From the NCBI GenBank assembly GCA_013398175.1, contig VZRZ01004630.1:898935-962934 (forward strand): DNA of 64,000 nt. The letters run 5' to 3'. A model generated the notes under the pieces. The model was not told the origin of the DNA, searched no databases, and was given only the letters and a program-made list of their open reading frames with translations. Of this stretch, positions 38,196-49,184 are shown in pieces. This stretch comes from Climacteris rufus. Its lineage: Eukaryota; Chordata; Aves; Passeriformes; Climacteridae. Position 1 is the first letter of the stretch. Each line of letters begins with the position of its first letter. Made by a program: the position numbers and the translations under genes.

Positions 38196-38550
38196 GAGAA
38201 TAGATTAGACTAGACTAGACTAGAATAGACTGTGTCAATTGGAAGTGACCTATAATGATCATCTAATTCAACTGCCTGGCAGCTTCAGGGCTGACCAGAA
38301 GTTAAAGCACTTTTTTGAGGGCCTTTTTGAATGTCTCTTAAACAGTGACAGGCTTGGGGCATCTCTAGGAAGACTGTTCCAGTCTTTGAACACTCCTGCA
38401 GTAAAGAAGTATTTCCTAATGTCCAATCTGAATGTCCTCTGGCACATCCTTGATCCATTCCCATGTGACCTGTCACTGGGTACTGGAGGGAAGAACTCAG
38501 CACCTTCCTCGTCATGTCTGCTCCTCAAAAAGCTGCAGAGAGCAAAAGGA
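38196..38550 (-). mobile_element. CR1 LINE fragment of a second type (TAGAC-like tail)
   Basis: The left edge is a short tandem run of TAGAC/TAGAT/TAGAA units, followed by CAATTGGAAGTGACCTA, ATCATCTAATTCAACTGCC, CAGGGCTGACCAGAAG, ACAGTGACAGGCTTGGGGC, AAGTATTTCCTAATGTCC and AAGCTGCAGAGAGCAA. This matches the avian CR1 3' region whose tail is a pentamer (TAGAA-like) rather than the usual octamer. The orientation is minus. It is moderately diverged, with about 15 bp missing between the GGGCATC and CTAGGAAG blocks relative to the usual form as I recall it. Confidence 0.9.
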
Positions 38551-38897
38551 TCATATTAGGGGCCAGTTAACATGAGTGGGAACTGGAGCAACTTACTAGG
38601 ACTGTCTGAATAAATAGGTTGAGGCATACCACTTATTCTGGTAGTTTAGTCTCACGTTTTGTTTTCAGGGTGGCCTATTTTAGCTATAAGCAGTTCATTT
38701 TCTCTAAATGGGTCAGAGTTTTTCAATCTCATGACTTCCTACTGTTGTTAATGCATGACTGGCTTTTTCATGTGATTGCCCACTGAGATCTCAGAGGTGC
38801 AAATATATGATTCAGACTGGAAAGTGTAACTTCCAGGAACAGTAATTGATTCACCCTGTGAGAGCTCTGGCATCCAACCTGCAGCAGCTACAGTAAT
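38551..38897. other. unique spacer
   Basis: About 350 bp lie between a CR1 and the target duplication of the next LTR. Nothing is recognised. Confidence 0.5.
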
Positions 38898-38902
38898 GGA
38901 TG

Positions 38903-40057
38903 TGTATTGTGTTTGCATGGCCAGGTTTGGTAGCAGGGATGCTACAAGGATGGTTTCTGTGTGAAGATGCCAGAAGCTTCCTTCATGTCTGACAGAGCCA
39001 ATCCCTGGTGGCTCCAAGACAGACCNCGGCGCCACCCCCTGGGGGCACAAAGACAGCCCCGCCACTGGCTAAGGCAGGGCCAGTCAGGGACAGTGGTAAT
39101 GCCTCTGGGATAACATATTTAAGAAGAGGAAAAAAGTTATTGTAGAGATGTACTTGTTGAGGCCAGAGAAGAGCAGGGTGACAATATGAGTGGAACAGCT
39201 CTGCAGACAACAAGGTCAGTGGAGAAGGAGGGGAAGGAGTTGGTCCAGGTGCCAAAGCAGAGATTACCCTGAAGTTCATGGTGCACACCATGGTGAAGCA
39301 GCTGTGCCCCTGCAGCCTATGGAGGATCACAGGGATGCAGAGATCCACCTGCAACTCATGGAGGAGACCCACAGCAGAGCAGGTGGGTGCCTGAGAGGAG
39401 GCTGTGAACCTATGGGAAGCCCACTCTGGAGCAGGCTCCTGACAGGAACCTGCAGATTCATGGAAAGAGGAGCCCATGCTAGGGCAGGTTTGCTGGCAGG
39501 AATGGTGACCCCATGGAGGACCCATGCTGGAGCAGCCTGTCCTTGAAGGACTGCATCCTGTGGAAGAGTGACCCACGTTGCAGCAGTTTGTGAAGAACTG
39601 TGGTCCGCGGGAAGGACGCACATTGGAGAAGTTCATGGGGAACTGTCTCCCATGGGAGAGACCCCACTCTGGACCAGGGGAGGGACTCCTCTCTCTAAGG
39701 AGGAAGCAACGTCAAAAACAACCTGTGATGAATGGACCATTGCTCCCATTGCCCATCTCCCTGCACTGCTGAAGAGGAGGAGAGAGTTCAGAAAGGAGGG
39801 AGGGGTGGGGGCAAGGTATTTTAAGATTTATTTTGTTTCCCATTATCCTGCTCTGATTTTGTGAGTAATAAATTCAATTAATATCCCCAAGTTCAGTCTG
39901 TTTTGCCTGTGACAGTATTTGATGAGTGATCTCTCCTTGCCTGTATCTCAACTCATGAACCTTTTGTTATATTTTCACTCCACTGTCCTGTTGCAGAGGG
40001 GAGTGATTCAGCAGCTGTGGTGGGCACCTGGCATCCAGCCAGGGTCAACTCACCACA
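38903..40057 (+). mobile_element. solo LTR, avian ERVL-like family, 1155 bp, with perfect 5-bp target duplication
   Basis: It begins TGTATTGTGTTTGCATGGCC and ends GGGTCAACTCACCACA. The flanks GGATG (38898-38902) and GGATG (40058-40062) are identical, so both ends are exact. A TATA box (TATTTAA, 39116-39122) and AATAAA (39867-39872) give plus orientation with a long transcribed part in between. The text strongly resembles a common avian LTR family I recognise by its GATAACATATTTAAGAAG, GTAATAAATTCAATTA-like and CACCTGGCATCCAGCC blocks. The ERVL assignment rests on that memory and the 5-bp duplication. About nine degenerate repeats of 40-55 bp fill 39269-39690. One ambiguous base (N) is at 39026. 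Open frames on either strand here (up to 217 codons, antisense) are not retroviral genes. No internal region is present. Confidence 0.93.
39269..39690 (+). repeat. degenerate tandem array of ~40-55 bp units inside the LTR
   Basis: Successive units share a core like CCCATGGAGGACCCA followed by GCTGGAGCAG, then a variable stretch. I count about nine, for example units centred near 39310, 39355, 39410, 39465, 39515, 39560, 39605 and 39650. The units differ from one another far more than the 37-bp minisatellite units do, so the array is ancient and part of the family consensus. Confidence 0.75.
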
Positions 40058-40062
40058 GGATG

Positions 40063-41597
40063 CCATGTCCTTGAGTACGGATGATGAGGTACTGTTTTTG
40101 TTTTGCAGTCTCAGAATATGTTCATCTTTCCAAATAAAACAGTCTTTGGCAGCTTTTTACAGTCACTTTCACAGAAAGCTCCTATGGGTCAAACTGGTAT
40201 CACACTGAGAGAAGGAGGTGGGAAATGGGATAAGAAAAGGAATCAACCCACTGAGTGTGTGTTGTTTCTTTCTGGTCTCAAACCAGACATTGCTCTTCCC
40301 ATCTAGTGGACCTACAGTAAGATTCCTCTGGCTCTTTCTCCAGAACATTTCCAGTATCATGAAGCTGAGCACACCTAGAAGCTTAACATGCTGCTGGGGC
40401 ATGTTTCTGTGGACTTTTCATGGACTACCTGAGAGACAACCACGTCAACAGGAGGAAAATTAATCACTGACCCCAAGGCCTCCTTACCAGCAATTATCAC
40501 ATAGAAAACGGGCACAATCATTTCATCTGTAAGCTCTCTCATAGCCATTCCGAGCAGAATTTTTCAAATAATAAGGAAATTGCTGCCTAGCCACACTGTG
40601 CCTGTTCCTCAGCAGGTGTGCACCCTTCTGTTCCATTATTTCTCTGGAAGCTTAAAAAAACCGCTACAAAGACCAGTTTACAAAACCAAAAGTTAAACCA
40701 GCATCCGGCAAAACACACCTGGAAAACAAATGGCTAAAACTGACAAATGAGGCTTGATACTTTAGCAATGCCAAATTACTTCAGTTCCTACCTGAATTCT
40801 TGTGGATGGAGATGTTGCAGCTCAGAAATGAGGGGCCCAGGAAGACTCAGCAGAACAGGCCAAACGCACTGCTGAACTCCCAGGGAAGCTGGTGGGATAC
40901 CACTGATGGGAATGAGATGGGCTGTCAGCCTTCTGCACAAGCTGAAGGAAAGGAGTGTCAACGTCAGAAAATAAGCTGTTTTTTTCAATTACTTGTGCTA
41001 ATACCCAGTCTTTAAATCCAGGGCATCTTCTCAGGGAATAGACAGAAAGGTACAGTTAGTTGCTCCAAGGACAATTTGGACTATTATATTTTCTTGTAGC
41101 TAGCTGCTATCCATAAAACTGAAAGACTTAAAATGAAGGGATGTATTAAAAATTTTGAACAACAATAGAAACACCCAATTTTTATAAAAACCTTCTTAGG
41201 AAGCAAGGTTAAATGAATTCATTCATTTCCCAGTTGCCCTGCAGACTCTATTCTCAGCTCCTCTTAACTCACTCACCCCACTTATCAACCTGAACACAGG
41301 AGAGATATATCAGTTCTCCATCATGCTTGGTAAAAATACAGTATTTTCATGTTTAGTCTTTAAAGATATCTCTTCCCAGCTCAGTTTCCTGGAAGCTATG
41401 CTAATTCCTCCAGGCTTCTTATGATATGCTAGTAACATCATCATTTCATCTTAATTACTATCTCAGTTGGAGTCAACAAATTGCTATCTTCTTTGATTTT
41501 GTTGTCTCTGCAAACACTAAGAAAACCATACTTCAATGGTTCTTTACGAGAAACTAGACAGTATGTGCATCTAGCTGTCACACAAAGAAAGAATTAA
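40063..41597. other. unique sequence, no gene recognised
   Basis: An acceptor-like string (GTTTTTGTTTTGCAG) ends at 40108 and a weak donor lies near 40216, but the frame and context give no clear exon. The rest is unremarkable. Confidence 0.45.
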
Positions 41598-41945
41598 CAG
41601 ACACAGTATTTAGCAAGTAGAACTTTGCCAGCAACCAGAGTGGTAGGGCAGAATGGCAATGATATACAGGACTGTACCTACACTCCTGGGATTGTACAAA
41701 ATCTGCTGGAATATGAGAAAAGTCAAGATCACTTTGTGGAACAAGTTGACTCACTACACATTACTTTGAATGACAGGAACATTTTAGCAAGTGCTCTTTT
41801 AAAGTTATATAAATTTCCAGATTTATCTCAATTTGGCTTCATGAAAACTGAAACTTACAAAGCCTTAAAAAAAAGCTTCATTTCTCCCTTTGACATGAAA
41901 AAGCTTAAAGACCACACAAGAACCTGTGACTTCTTGGAAGCGTAG
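41598..41945 (+). CDS. candidate terminal coding exon of an unidentified gene
   Basis: One plus-strand frame is open from 41598 to a TAG at 41943-41945, about 115 codons, with no ATG until well inside, as expected for a last exon rather than a whole gene. The translation is hydrophilic and helix-like, with acidic and basic residues spread evenly, and includes short strings such as YTPGIVQNLLEYEKSQ and FMKTETYKALKKSF. It has no signal peptide or membrane segment. AATAAA follows 71 bp after the stop with T/GT-rich sequence beyond it, the layout of a 3' UTR and cleavage site. No repeat overlaps it. Weaknesses: the acceptor is not clear (AG at 41613, 41620 or 41651, all with a poor pyrimidine tract), no upstream exon was found, and I do not recognise the protein. 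It may be a real last exon, a relic of one, or chance. Confidence 0.35.
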   Translation, partial: QTQYLASRTLPATRVVGQNGNDIQDCTYTPGIVQNLLEYEKSQDHFVEQVDSLHITLNDRNILASALLKLYKFPDLSQFGFMKTETYKALKKSFISPFDMKKLKDHTRTCDFLEA

Positions 41946-42016
41946 CTCCATTTTTCACCTTGCCTAATACGTACTATTTATTTGCTATGCCTGCTAAACT
42001 TTCACCTGCACTGTAT

Positions 42017-42022
42017 AATAAA
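42017..42022 (+). terminator. candidate polyadenylation signal AATAAA
   Basis: AATAAA lies 71 bp downstream of the stop of the candidate terminal exon, and the T-rich, GT-containing stretch TTAATGTTGTTTCTGTC lies about 10-20 bp further on. Isolated AATAAA hexamers are frequent in AT-rich DNA, so the call depends on the exon upstream. Confidence 0.4.
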
Positions 42023-42717
42023 GTCTTATTAATGTTGTTTCTGTCTTTAAGTTTTATGCTGCTTCTCCAAAAAGGATGAAATAAGTATATTTTTTGTTGT
42101 GATGGACACCAAAATCAATGTGCTTCAGTACCTCTTGAGTCTTGCTGGCAGGGAATACTTGTTCCTCAGCTCTCAAGAAATTTTCCTAGCTTTTCTGGTA
42201 TACCAACATCCATTCCCAGTGGTGACAAATTCTCTCAGGAGCACATGGATTACTACTTCATTCTTTGATTGTAGCTGAGACTTGACTGCTCTGAAAGGCT
42301 GGAGTTCTCTTCCTTTCCTCCTTTTCTTTTCATTCTCAAGCTGACAAGTGAATGGAAAAGGAGGACATTTTCTAATATTTTTTCATGTTTATTTCATATG
42401 TTTATTTTAGACAGTTAGTAAAATCTGTCAGATGGTCCTTATGTTTTTTTGTTGTTTGTCCCAGAATGCTGTGTACAGTTTCATTACTCAAAACCTTCTG
42501 TGTATCTGCTTTTTAGCCTGCTTTCTTGAGGAGAAAATATTTCTTCAGTCACATTGTTAGTAAGACCCTTCTTCTGGTACAGTTTTTATGCCATTGGTCA
42601 ATCTCAGATTGGGAAGACAATGACCTCCTGAAGATGTGAAAATTCTGCAAGTTCTGTGAAATTCAGATGTATTTGTGTCCCCAATAAGAGAGACAAAATT
42701 TAGCACTTTACAGACTT
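42023..42717. other. unique sequence, no gene recognised
   Basis: If the candidate exon at 41.6 kb is real, this would be downstream flank. No feature is seen. Confidence 0.45.

Positions 42718-42757
<40 letters not shown>
42718..42757. repeat. (AT)n microsatellite, 40 bp
   Basis: This is an alternating A/T tract with a single interruption (G at 42731). It is a self-complementary dinucleotide repeat likely to vary in length. Confidence 0.95.
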
Positions 42758-43424
42758 CAGTAAAACGTGTAGAGAACATGGGGAAGAACTACTGTTTGCA
42801 TTTGTACCTTCACAGAAGGTCTGGAGAAAAAGATAAATTAATGGGTAGAGATGAAAAAAAGAGTATTGAAGAAAGTGTCATTCAGGACTCAGAGAGGTTA
42901 CAAACTGTAGCAGAGAGAGATGGCTGTGAAGCCCCAAGAGTGAGCAGGAGTTATTCTGGAGAGTTGTATATTATTCAGGACACAAACCCATAGAACATCA
43001 AGCTTCATGGAGGTCACAGAAAGAGGGGTTATTGCTATTTCTAACATCCTCCTTATGAGAGTGTAGCTGAGCAGTATTAAGGGACCAAACATCTGGGTTG
43101 TGCTGTCGGTAGTGTTACATCCTATGAATTTCTGTCACAGGCCAGCTACTTGGTCAGGCTTGAGCAGGCATCCATCCAGGACCAACATCCTGTTGGGTAA
43201 CTGTCCCCAAGTGCCAGGGGCACATGTGTAAACTTCCCACTTTCTTTCCTAGTAGGGTCTGAAGGAAAATGAGTAAGGCAAATCACTGGAAGAAAAAGCT
43301 TCCTTAAGCTGACAACTTCCAAAAGTGTAAAACTGGTACGAAACACTGCAAAAGTAAAATGCTGAGTCACTTCGACCAAGTGCCGGTGACTGCAAAAGGT
43401 TCTTTTGTTTTCAAGGGCCCAGGA
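42758..43424. other. unique sequence, no gene recognised
   Basis: A 71-codon open frame at 42778-42993 (+) is hydrophilic but has no domain or splice support. Nothing else is seen before the CR1. Confidence 0.45.
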
Positions 43425-44092
43425 AATCACAGAATCACAGAATCATTTAAGTTGGAAAAGATGTGCAAGATCATCAAGTCCAATCTTTGACTGAGCACCA
43501 CCTGAACTAAACCATGACACTAATTGACAAGTCCAGTCTTTTCTTGAACACTCCTGGGGATGGTGACTCCACCACCTCCCTGGGAAGTCCATTCCAATGC
43601 TTAAGTGCCTTTTAGTAAAGAAATTCTTCCTGATAATCAACCTGTCTCATTTTCTTCAGGGTAAACAACTCCAGATTCCTCAGCCACAATTCATAACACC
43701 TACTCACTAGACCATTCACCAGCTCCATTGTTCTTCCCCGGGCACATTCCAGCACCTCAACGACCTTTTTGAAGTGAGGGGCTCAGAATGGACATTGAGG
43801 TGTGGCCTCACCATTGCCAAGTACAGGGGGATGACCACTTTCCTAGTACTTTAGGTCACACTGTTTTTGACACCAGCCAGGATGCCATTGGCCTTCTTGG
43901 CTGCCTGGACACACTGTTGGCTCATGTTCAGCTGCTGTCAACCCTCACGCCCAGGTCTTTCTGCTGAGCAGCTTCCCAGCCTCTCTTTGCCCCCAGCCTG
44001 TAGAATTGCATGGGGTTGTTGTGACCCAAGGGCAGGATCCAGCATGTGGCCTTCCTGAACGTGGTATCATCAGCCTCAGTCCATCAGTCCAA
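43425..44092 (-). mobile_element. CR1 LINE fragment (~670 bp, longest copy)
   Basis: The left edge AATCACAGAATCACAGAATC is the octamer tail. Reading rightward come AGTTGGAAAAGATGTGCAAG, CACTCCTGGGGATGGTGAC, CTGGGAAGTCCATTCCAATG, CATTCCAGCACCTCAACGAC, GTGTGGCCTCACCATTGCC, GATGCCATTGGCCTTCTTGG, CAGCCTGTAGAATTGCATGG and a CATCAGCCTCAGTCCATC end. All are blocks of the CR1 3' region in minus orientation. Divergence is moderate with small deletions. It reaches further 5' than any other copy here but is still heavily truncated. Confidence 0.95.
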
Positions 44093-44362
44093 AATTGTTC
44101 TTTTCTGACAGCTCTGTGTTGTTACCCTAGCACACACTGTCTGCAGTTTTCAAGTCACGTAAAATTCTACAAATGCAGCAGAACCATTTCCCCACCTATG
44201 GATAGTACTATTCCTTCCTGCCAGCCAGAGGAATTTATGGTTTTTTTTTTTTTTTGGTAGAGTGTGAAATGTTAATCTCTTTCAGTATTATTCTGTCATG
44301 GAAGTTGACTGGAATTATTACAGCATGATAAATTAGAGGTAACTTTTTTTTCCTTTGGACAG
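44093..44362. other. spacer with poly-T run and acceptor-like tract
   Basis: A T run at about 44240-44254 and a second T-rich stretch (44344-44356) occur here. The latter leads into TCCTTTGGACAG and serves as the putative acceptor of the candidate exon at 44363. Confidence 0.5.
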
Positions 44363-44584
44363 TATTTACTTCAAATACTCTTGCCAGGACCAGTTTAAGG
44401 AAACCACAAATCTTAAGGGAAGCTTGCCAGATCAGATTCTGTATCCTTCTGATAATTTGCTCACTGGATCATTTCTTCTTTCAGTATTTATTGGGATAAT
44501 GATTGTGACCTGGATTTCACAGAAGGAAGGTTTTGCAAGGAGAGCTAGTACCTTACTAGACAGTGATATAGCTGAAGATAGAAG
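44363..44584 (+). other. candidate coding exon with a membrane-spanning segment
   Basis: A T-rich tract ending TTTTCCTTTGGACAG (to 44362) and a donor GAAG followed by GTGAGA (44585) bound 222 bp. The frame is open throughout, enters at the third base of a codon and leaves after the second base, so the exon is symmetric and skippable without a frame shift. The translation has a polar first half, then a hydrophobic stretch of about 19 residues (LLTGSFLLSVFIGIMIVTW), then a basic and acidic tail, like a single-pass membrane protein near its membrane-cytosol junction. I cannot assign a family and see no flanking exon. It lies 270 bp beyond a CR1 and is not part of it. It may be a pseudo-exon. Confidence 0.25.
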
Positions 44585-47500
44585 GTGAGATCTCAGGGGT
44601 ACAACCTTGATATCAAACCAAATTTCCCAATGCTGCTTCTGCAATCTGAGGGGCAAACTCTCCTGCTACAGAGAGGCAGAGATCTGAGACATATGAACAG
44701 GTTTCTTAAAGAGACAGCAATCCTCACCCTGTTAGCTACCAGTGCCTGAACAAGCTTTCCTTCTTTCAAAGGGAAATATCTGAAGTCCTAGAAAATGTTT
44801 TGGGTCTTCCACTTGGGCACCTTCTCAGTCAGCTTGTTTGTACTTCAACTTCCCTGTAGAGGAACCACAAAATTACAAGACACCTCTCCTTCCAGTAGCT
44901 TTGTACAGACCTACAAACCTGCACCAGAAGTGCTTGGTCATACTCAAGGTTTGTTTATCCTGACTACCCACTTATCACGGAAATCCATGAAAGAAGCCTT
45001 TCATGAGCCAGCCTCATTTGATGATCTCCATGGTGGGCTATCTCTGTAGCCCAATGTACTGTAAACCTGCTGCTTTCACATCCTCAGTCCGTTGTTATTG
45101 ACTCAACTGTAACATCACTGGTTTGTCCCAGTCATTAGTGTGAGGTTTCTTAATGAGAAAGTAAACAATTTTGTCATATTAACAACATGTTTTAGGCATA
45201 TGCAACTTGTAGAAGCACGAGCAGTGAGGAAAACAGCCTTCTATCAACCCAATGCTTTCAACAAAAAACAAGTTCTGTGGGTTTATTACTAAGATTTGCA
45301 GTACATTATCTGAGAACTGTTAATTGCAAAATTAGCTTGGGACATAAATCAAAGCTTCAAGATGCAATTTTCAGTAACATGCATTAGGCTTTTCAACAAA
45401 GCTCTAGCTACTGCAGCAAAGTAGGAGATGATATTTCCTTACCAAATTTAAATCAGGTTCTTTAATTATGGCTGAGTATTAACAATTCAGCTTCTGACCT
45501 TTGCTTTAAATATACAGGTCTGTAGCTTCAATTAGTCGAGACTTGTGTGAATCTCAAGGTGAAAGTGCACTCATGCTCCCATTGGAATCAAGAGGGGAAA
45601 ATGCAGGCTGGCTTCCACCTTGCTAAGTTTAAACTTTGACTTGCATGGAGAGAAAGAGAGAAGGAAACATAATTTAATGGCTCAGGAGATTTAAATGCCT
45701 CTGTAAAACTTGAGCAATATTTTTTCATAGTATAAAGAAATCCATAATTTGGGGATAACTTATTTTGGTCCACTACAAGAGCTATGTTTCTTTCTCCTAC
45801 CTAGTGAATTCTAAGCTAGTCAAGCCCTTTCTCATCAGGCCTCTGCACAGTTCCTTGCTCAGAAAGACTCACAACTTTTTGGTTCTGTCCCTGTCTTTGT
45901 TATGGCAGATGCATGCATGATAAGGACTACTCTGCTAGCCTTGCATCTTCCTAATTTTGACACCTTGAGAAAATGTGTGAAATAAAGCCGTAACTTAAAA
46001 TTTCAAAATTAAAAATACCTAAGTAAAGAATAATTCTTTCAATGTTCAAGACAAATAAAGAAAGAACTCTAAAATCCAGTCTACATGCTTTCCTACAAAG
46101 ATCTTCCAACAATGTTTTATTTTGTAATCAGAGAGGTGGAGGATTATCACTCAAAACTTCTGTTTACAGTAGAAATCTTATTTACTGAATTTGATTTGCT
46201 GCTGATGGTGATCAAGACTCAATTAAAATGCCACCTTCACTACATTGTGGATTTGAAGTGTATTTCCTTTTTTTGTTTTCCATAAGTTTGGGTGCATGAT
46301 TTCAGGAAAAAAGTATCAGTGACCTTAAAATTCATATTTAGACTCAGCTAAGTCTCTTTCAGACTGCACAATTTCTTTTTTTTCCTTTTCTAAGCAATTC
46401 CTTCCCTCTAGCTACAGCAGCTATTTATTTGTGAGTTACTTTAAATCTCTTCCATTTTATAAGGCACTGCACTTTTGACAGCACTGGAAAAAATGCAGCT
46501 TTGCCTTCTAAATTTAGTAGAAGAAGGAAAAAAACCCACCAGATTGTTTGCTGGTCTCTCTGTTTCTATTCTGCAGTTCCAAACTATTCTCCATAAGTTC
46601 CTGTCTATCACCTTTTGTAAATAACATCTGCTTTTCAAACTCCCTGTCTGCTAATTAGTCTGAACCGTTTGTAAGAGTACAGTACTTATTTAGAAATGTA
46701 CAAATCAAATGCTAATGGATAGTAACAAGAATTTCCCCCTCACTCAGCACTTACATCAATTTCCACATTAGAACTATGTAGTAAAGAAACAAACCTAGAA
46801 AATTTGCTGGGAAGAAAAAAAAGCTATTTCAAAGTTGTACATTTGGGTTGACACTTCCAAATGCTTTCAATCTTGCAAAAATTTTTTTATTGTCTTTAAC
46901 TCTTTTTTAAAATATCAGCTCATTTGGGAATATCTCCCCTCTGCTGTGAAGAGCTTCAATCCACGTCCTTTCTTTCTCAGGGGAATGTCTCAACTCCAGC
47001 CTATAAAACAGTATCTGCTCAGTTGCTTTCTGTCTCCATGACTATTTAGAAATTTCATACAAAACAAAATAGTACAGACCAGCTCCATCAATAGAGACTG
47101 TAGGAAGGAATTTCTAAAGTACTAATTTCCTGATTATTAAGGACTTGTTATCGGAGACAAATATACATCTACTTTGCCTGTGGCAAAATATGGCTTTGAA
47201 CCAAAAATCTTCACCAGGTAGACTTCATGAGTTCCATGATCTGTGTCACACCCTAAAATCAGATAAACCTCGTCCTAATGGTCTTTCCTCAGTAAGTTCC
47301 TTAGCTGAATTAAGTGTACTGAAGAACAATGCAGAAACATTAACATGCTACTTTGATTAAAGCCTAACTAAACAAATTTCTCAAGAGCCTGCTGGAAACA
47401 CAATCATGAGCCAGAGCCATGTCAGAGGGGATTCTGCACTGTTTCACTCTTGGATGCGTGGTTTTTAATGCGTTTTATGAATGATCTGGAGAAACACGTG

Positions 47501-49184
47501 AGTGTTACCTGTAGAAAAAAAATCCAAACAAGCTCCAAAATGTGGCTGTACACTACCTGTTAACAGCTACTAAATAATTTCCAGAAAAACCAGCTACTGG
47601 ATTCCCATCCCTCTAAACTCTTAGGGAGGCAATCAGTATTTTAGTCAAATCCTTGAAAGCTGTAACTAACATTAACACTCACCCCAGTTCAGTCCCTCAG
47701 GTACATCAATGCCCCTTCTGAAAAAAACAGTGTCCTTCTGAATCCCACCCTTCTGGCTTACAGTTTAATTGCTGAAGAGGCACAAAAGAATGGTGCCAGA
47801 CATGAACAGAAGCCAGCAACAGACAAAGGTATTTCAAATTATTTAAAAACAACATCTCTAATGCTCTTTTGGAAGGCAGTTCTTGGGGAATAAAAGAAAA
47901 TTTCTACGTTTGGAGAGTCAGGGAATTGTCATTCCTCACCTCTGGCAAGTGAGAATGGCTGAGAAGCCCCCAACAGCTCAGCTGCTGCCACCTGAGGACT
48001 AGTCAGGCTCTCACAGGTAACTTCACTGCTAGGGGCATCCCTTGACACCAACACAAAAGAATGGCCATAGGAGTTCAGACCAAGAGTCCATGTAAATCAT
48101 CATCCTAACACTAACACTTATGGCCACGAGTGACCACCGATGGAAGGAAAAGAATGGGGTGGGCATATATACTCCCTTGCCTGAGTATTTTCCCAAATGT
48201 CAACTCTTGCTAATTCAGAAGATTTCTGGTGGTCTGTGCACATCTTAAACCCCAAAAGGTTTACAGAGGAACACAATTCCAAGTATTCACCAAGTTCACT
48301 TGAAGCACATGGAAACGATGCCTTTACAGCCTTCATCAGGTTCTCCGGGTTTGCTGTGAATCAGTTCCCTGAGACAGAAATGCAATGCAAAGTAAACCTG
48401 TCAGAGCCAGCTTTAAACCCGCTAGTGTAGGTGCTGACAGAAGTTCAGCCACAGCCTGAGCTGACCATTGGATTATTCACAAAGCTTTGCCAGTCAGTTT
48501 TGCAGCTCCTTGGAAGCTCTACAGTGACACAGTGACACTGCTTCCAGATCACAGCTCAGGTCTGTGGGCACCATGCTACAGGTTACACTGACAGCAAATA
48601 CATCTCTTGACTCCCACAGCTCACTCTTGCACAAAATTGGGAAAGAATCACAAATTTCCTACTGGGGCACTCTTTGTACTGATGGAAGACCCTCACTGAC
48701 ATGACATAAGGAGCATGAGTGATCTGCTAGCACTGAATGGACAAGAATTAAGAGCTAAATTCCTGTCCTGTTCTCCCAGCTGCCAGTGCCACCTTTGAGA
48801 GCAAAGTTTAACACTGAATTAGAAAACATCCAGTTGCAGCATAGCAGTATGCTATTTTTTATGGAACCAATTTTGCATATCCCTCAGTCAGTGCAGCTTG
48901 AGCTCAGATCATCTCTCTACTCATGAAAGTTTCTAGCTGAGTCACTTATCAATTTCACCCAAGAGATGCTATTTCCAACTCCATTTGTCATATTTATGGT
49001 AGCATGTTTACTACTTAATGGTCATATGAAGCTTGGAATGTAAAAAGTGCTGTCTAACTACTAAATGTCATTCATACCATCCCTAAAATCTCCAAGGCAG
49101 GAAGAACACATACAGGAAGCAGCTTGCAGTGCCTGTTTTCCAGTACACTAAACTGAGGGGCAGTCATGTGAGGGCAACTGTGGT
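44585..49184. other. unique AT-rich sequence, no gene recognised
   Basis: No transposable element with readable ends is seen. The stretch 45290-45560 is rich in TAATT/ATTA-type motifs and looks like a candidate conserved noncoding element by eye only. The open frames at 46.1, 46.8, 47.1 and 48.2 kb lack support. Confidence 0.45.

Noticed and set aside
38239..38559. 106-codon plus-strand open frame
   Set aside because: It is antisense of the pentamer-tail CR1.
38983..39636. 217-codon minus-strand open frame
   Set aside because: It lies inside the ERVL-like LTR, antisense to it, across the degenerate repeat array and the N. It is a composition artefact, not a retroviral gene.
22077..40057. 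LTR pairs bounding a full-length provirus
   Set aside because: The four LTRs differ in sequence and each has its own target duplication. No retroviral internal region is recognisable between any two, so all are read as solo LTRs.
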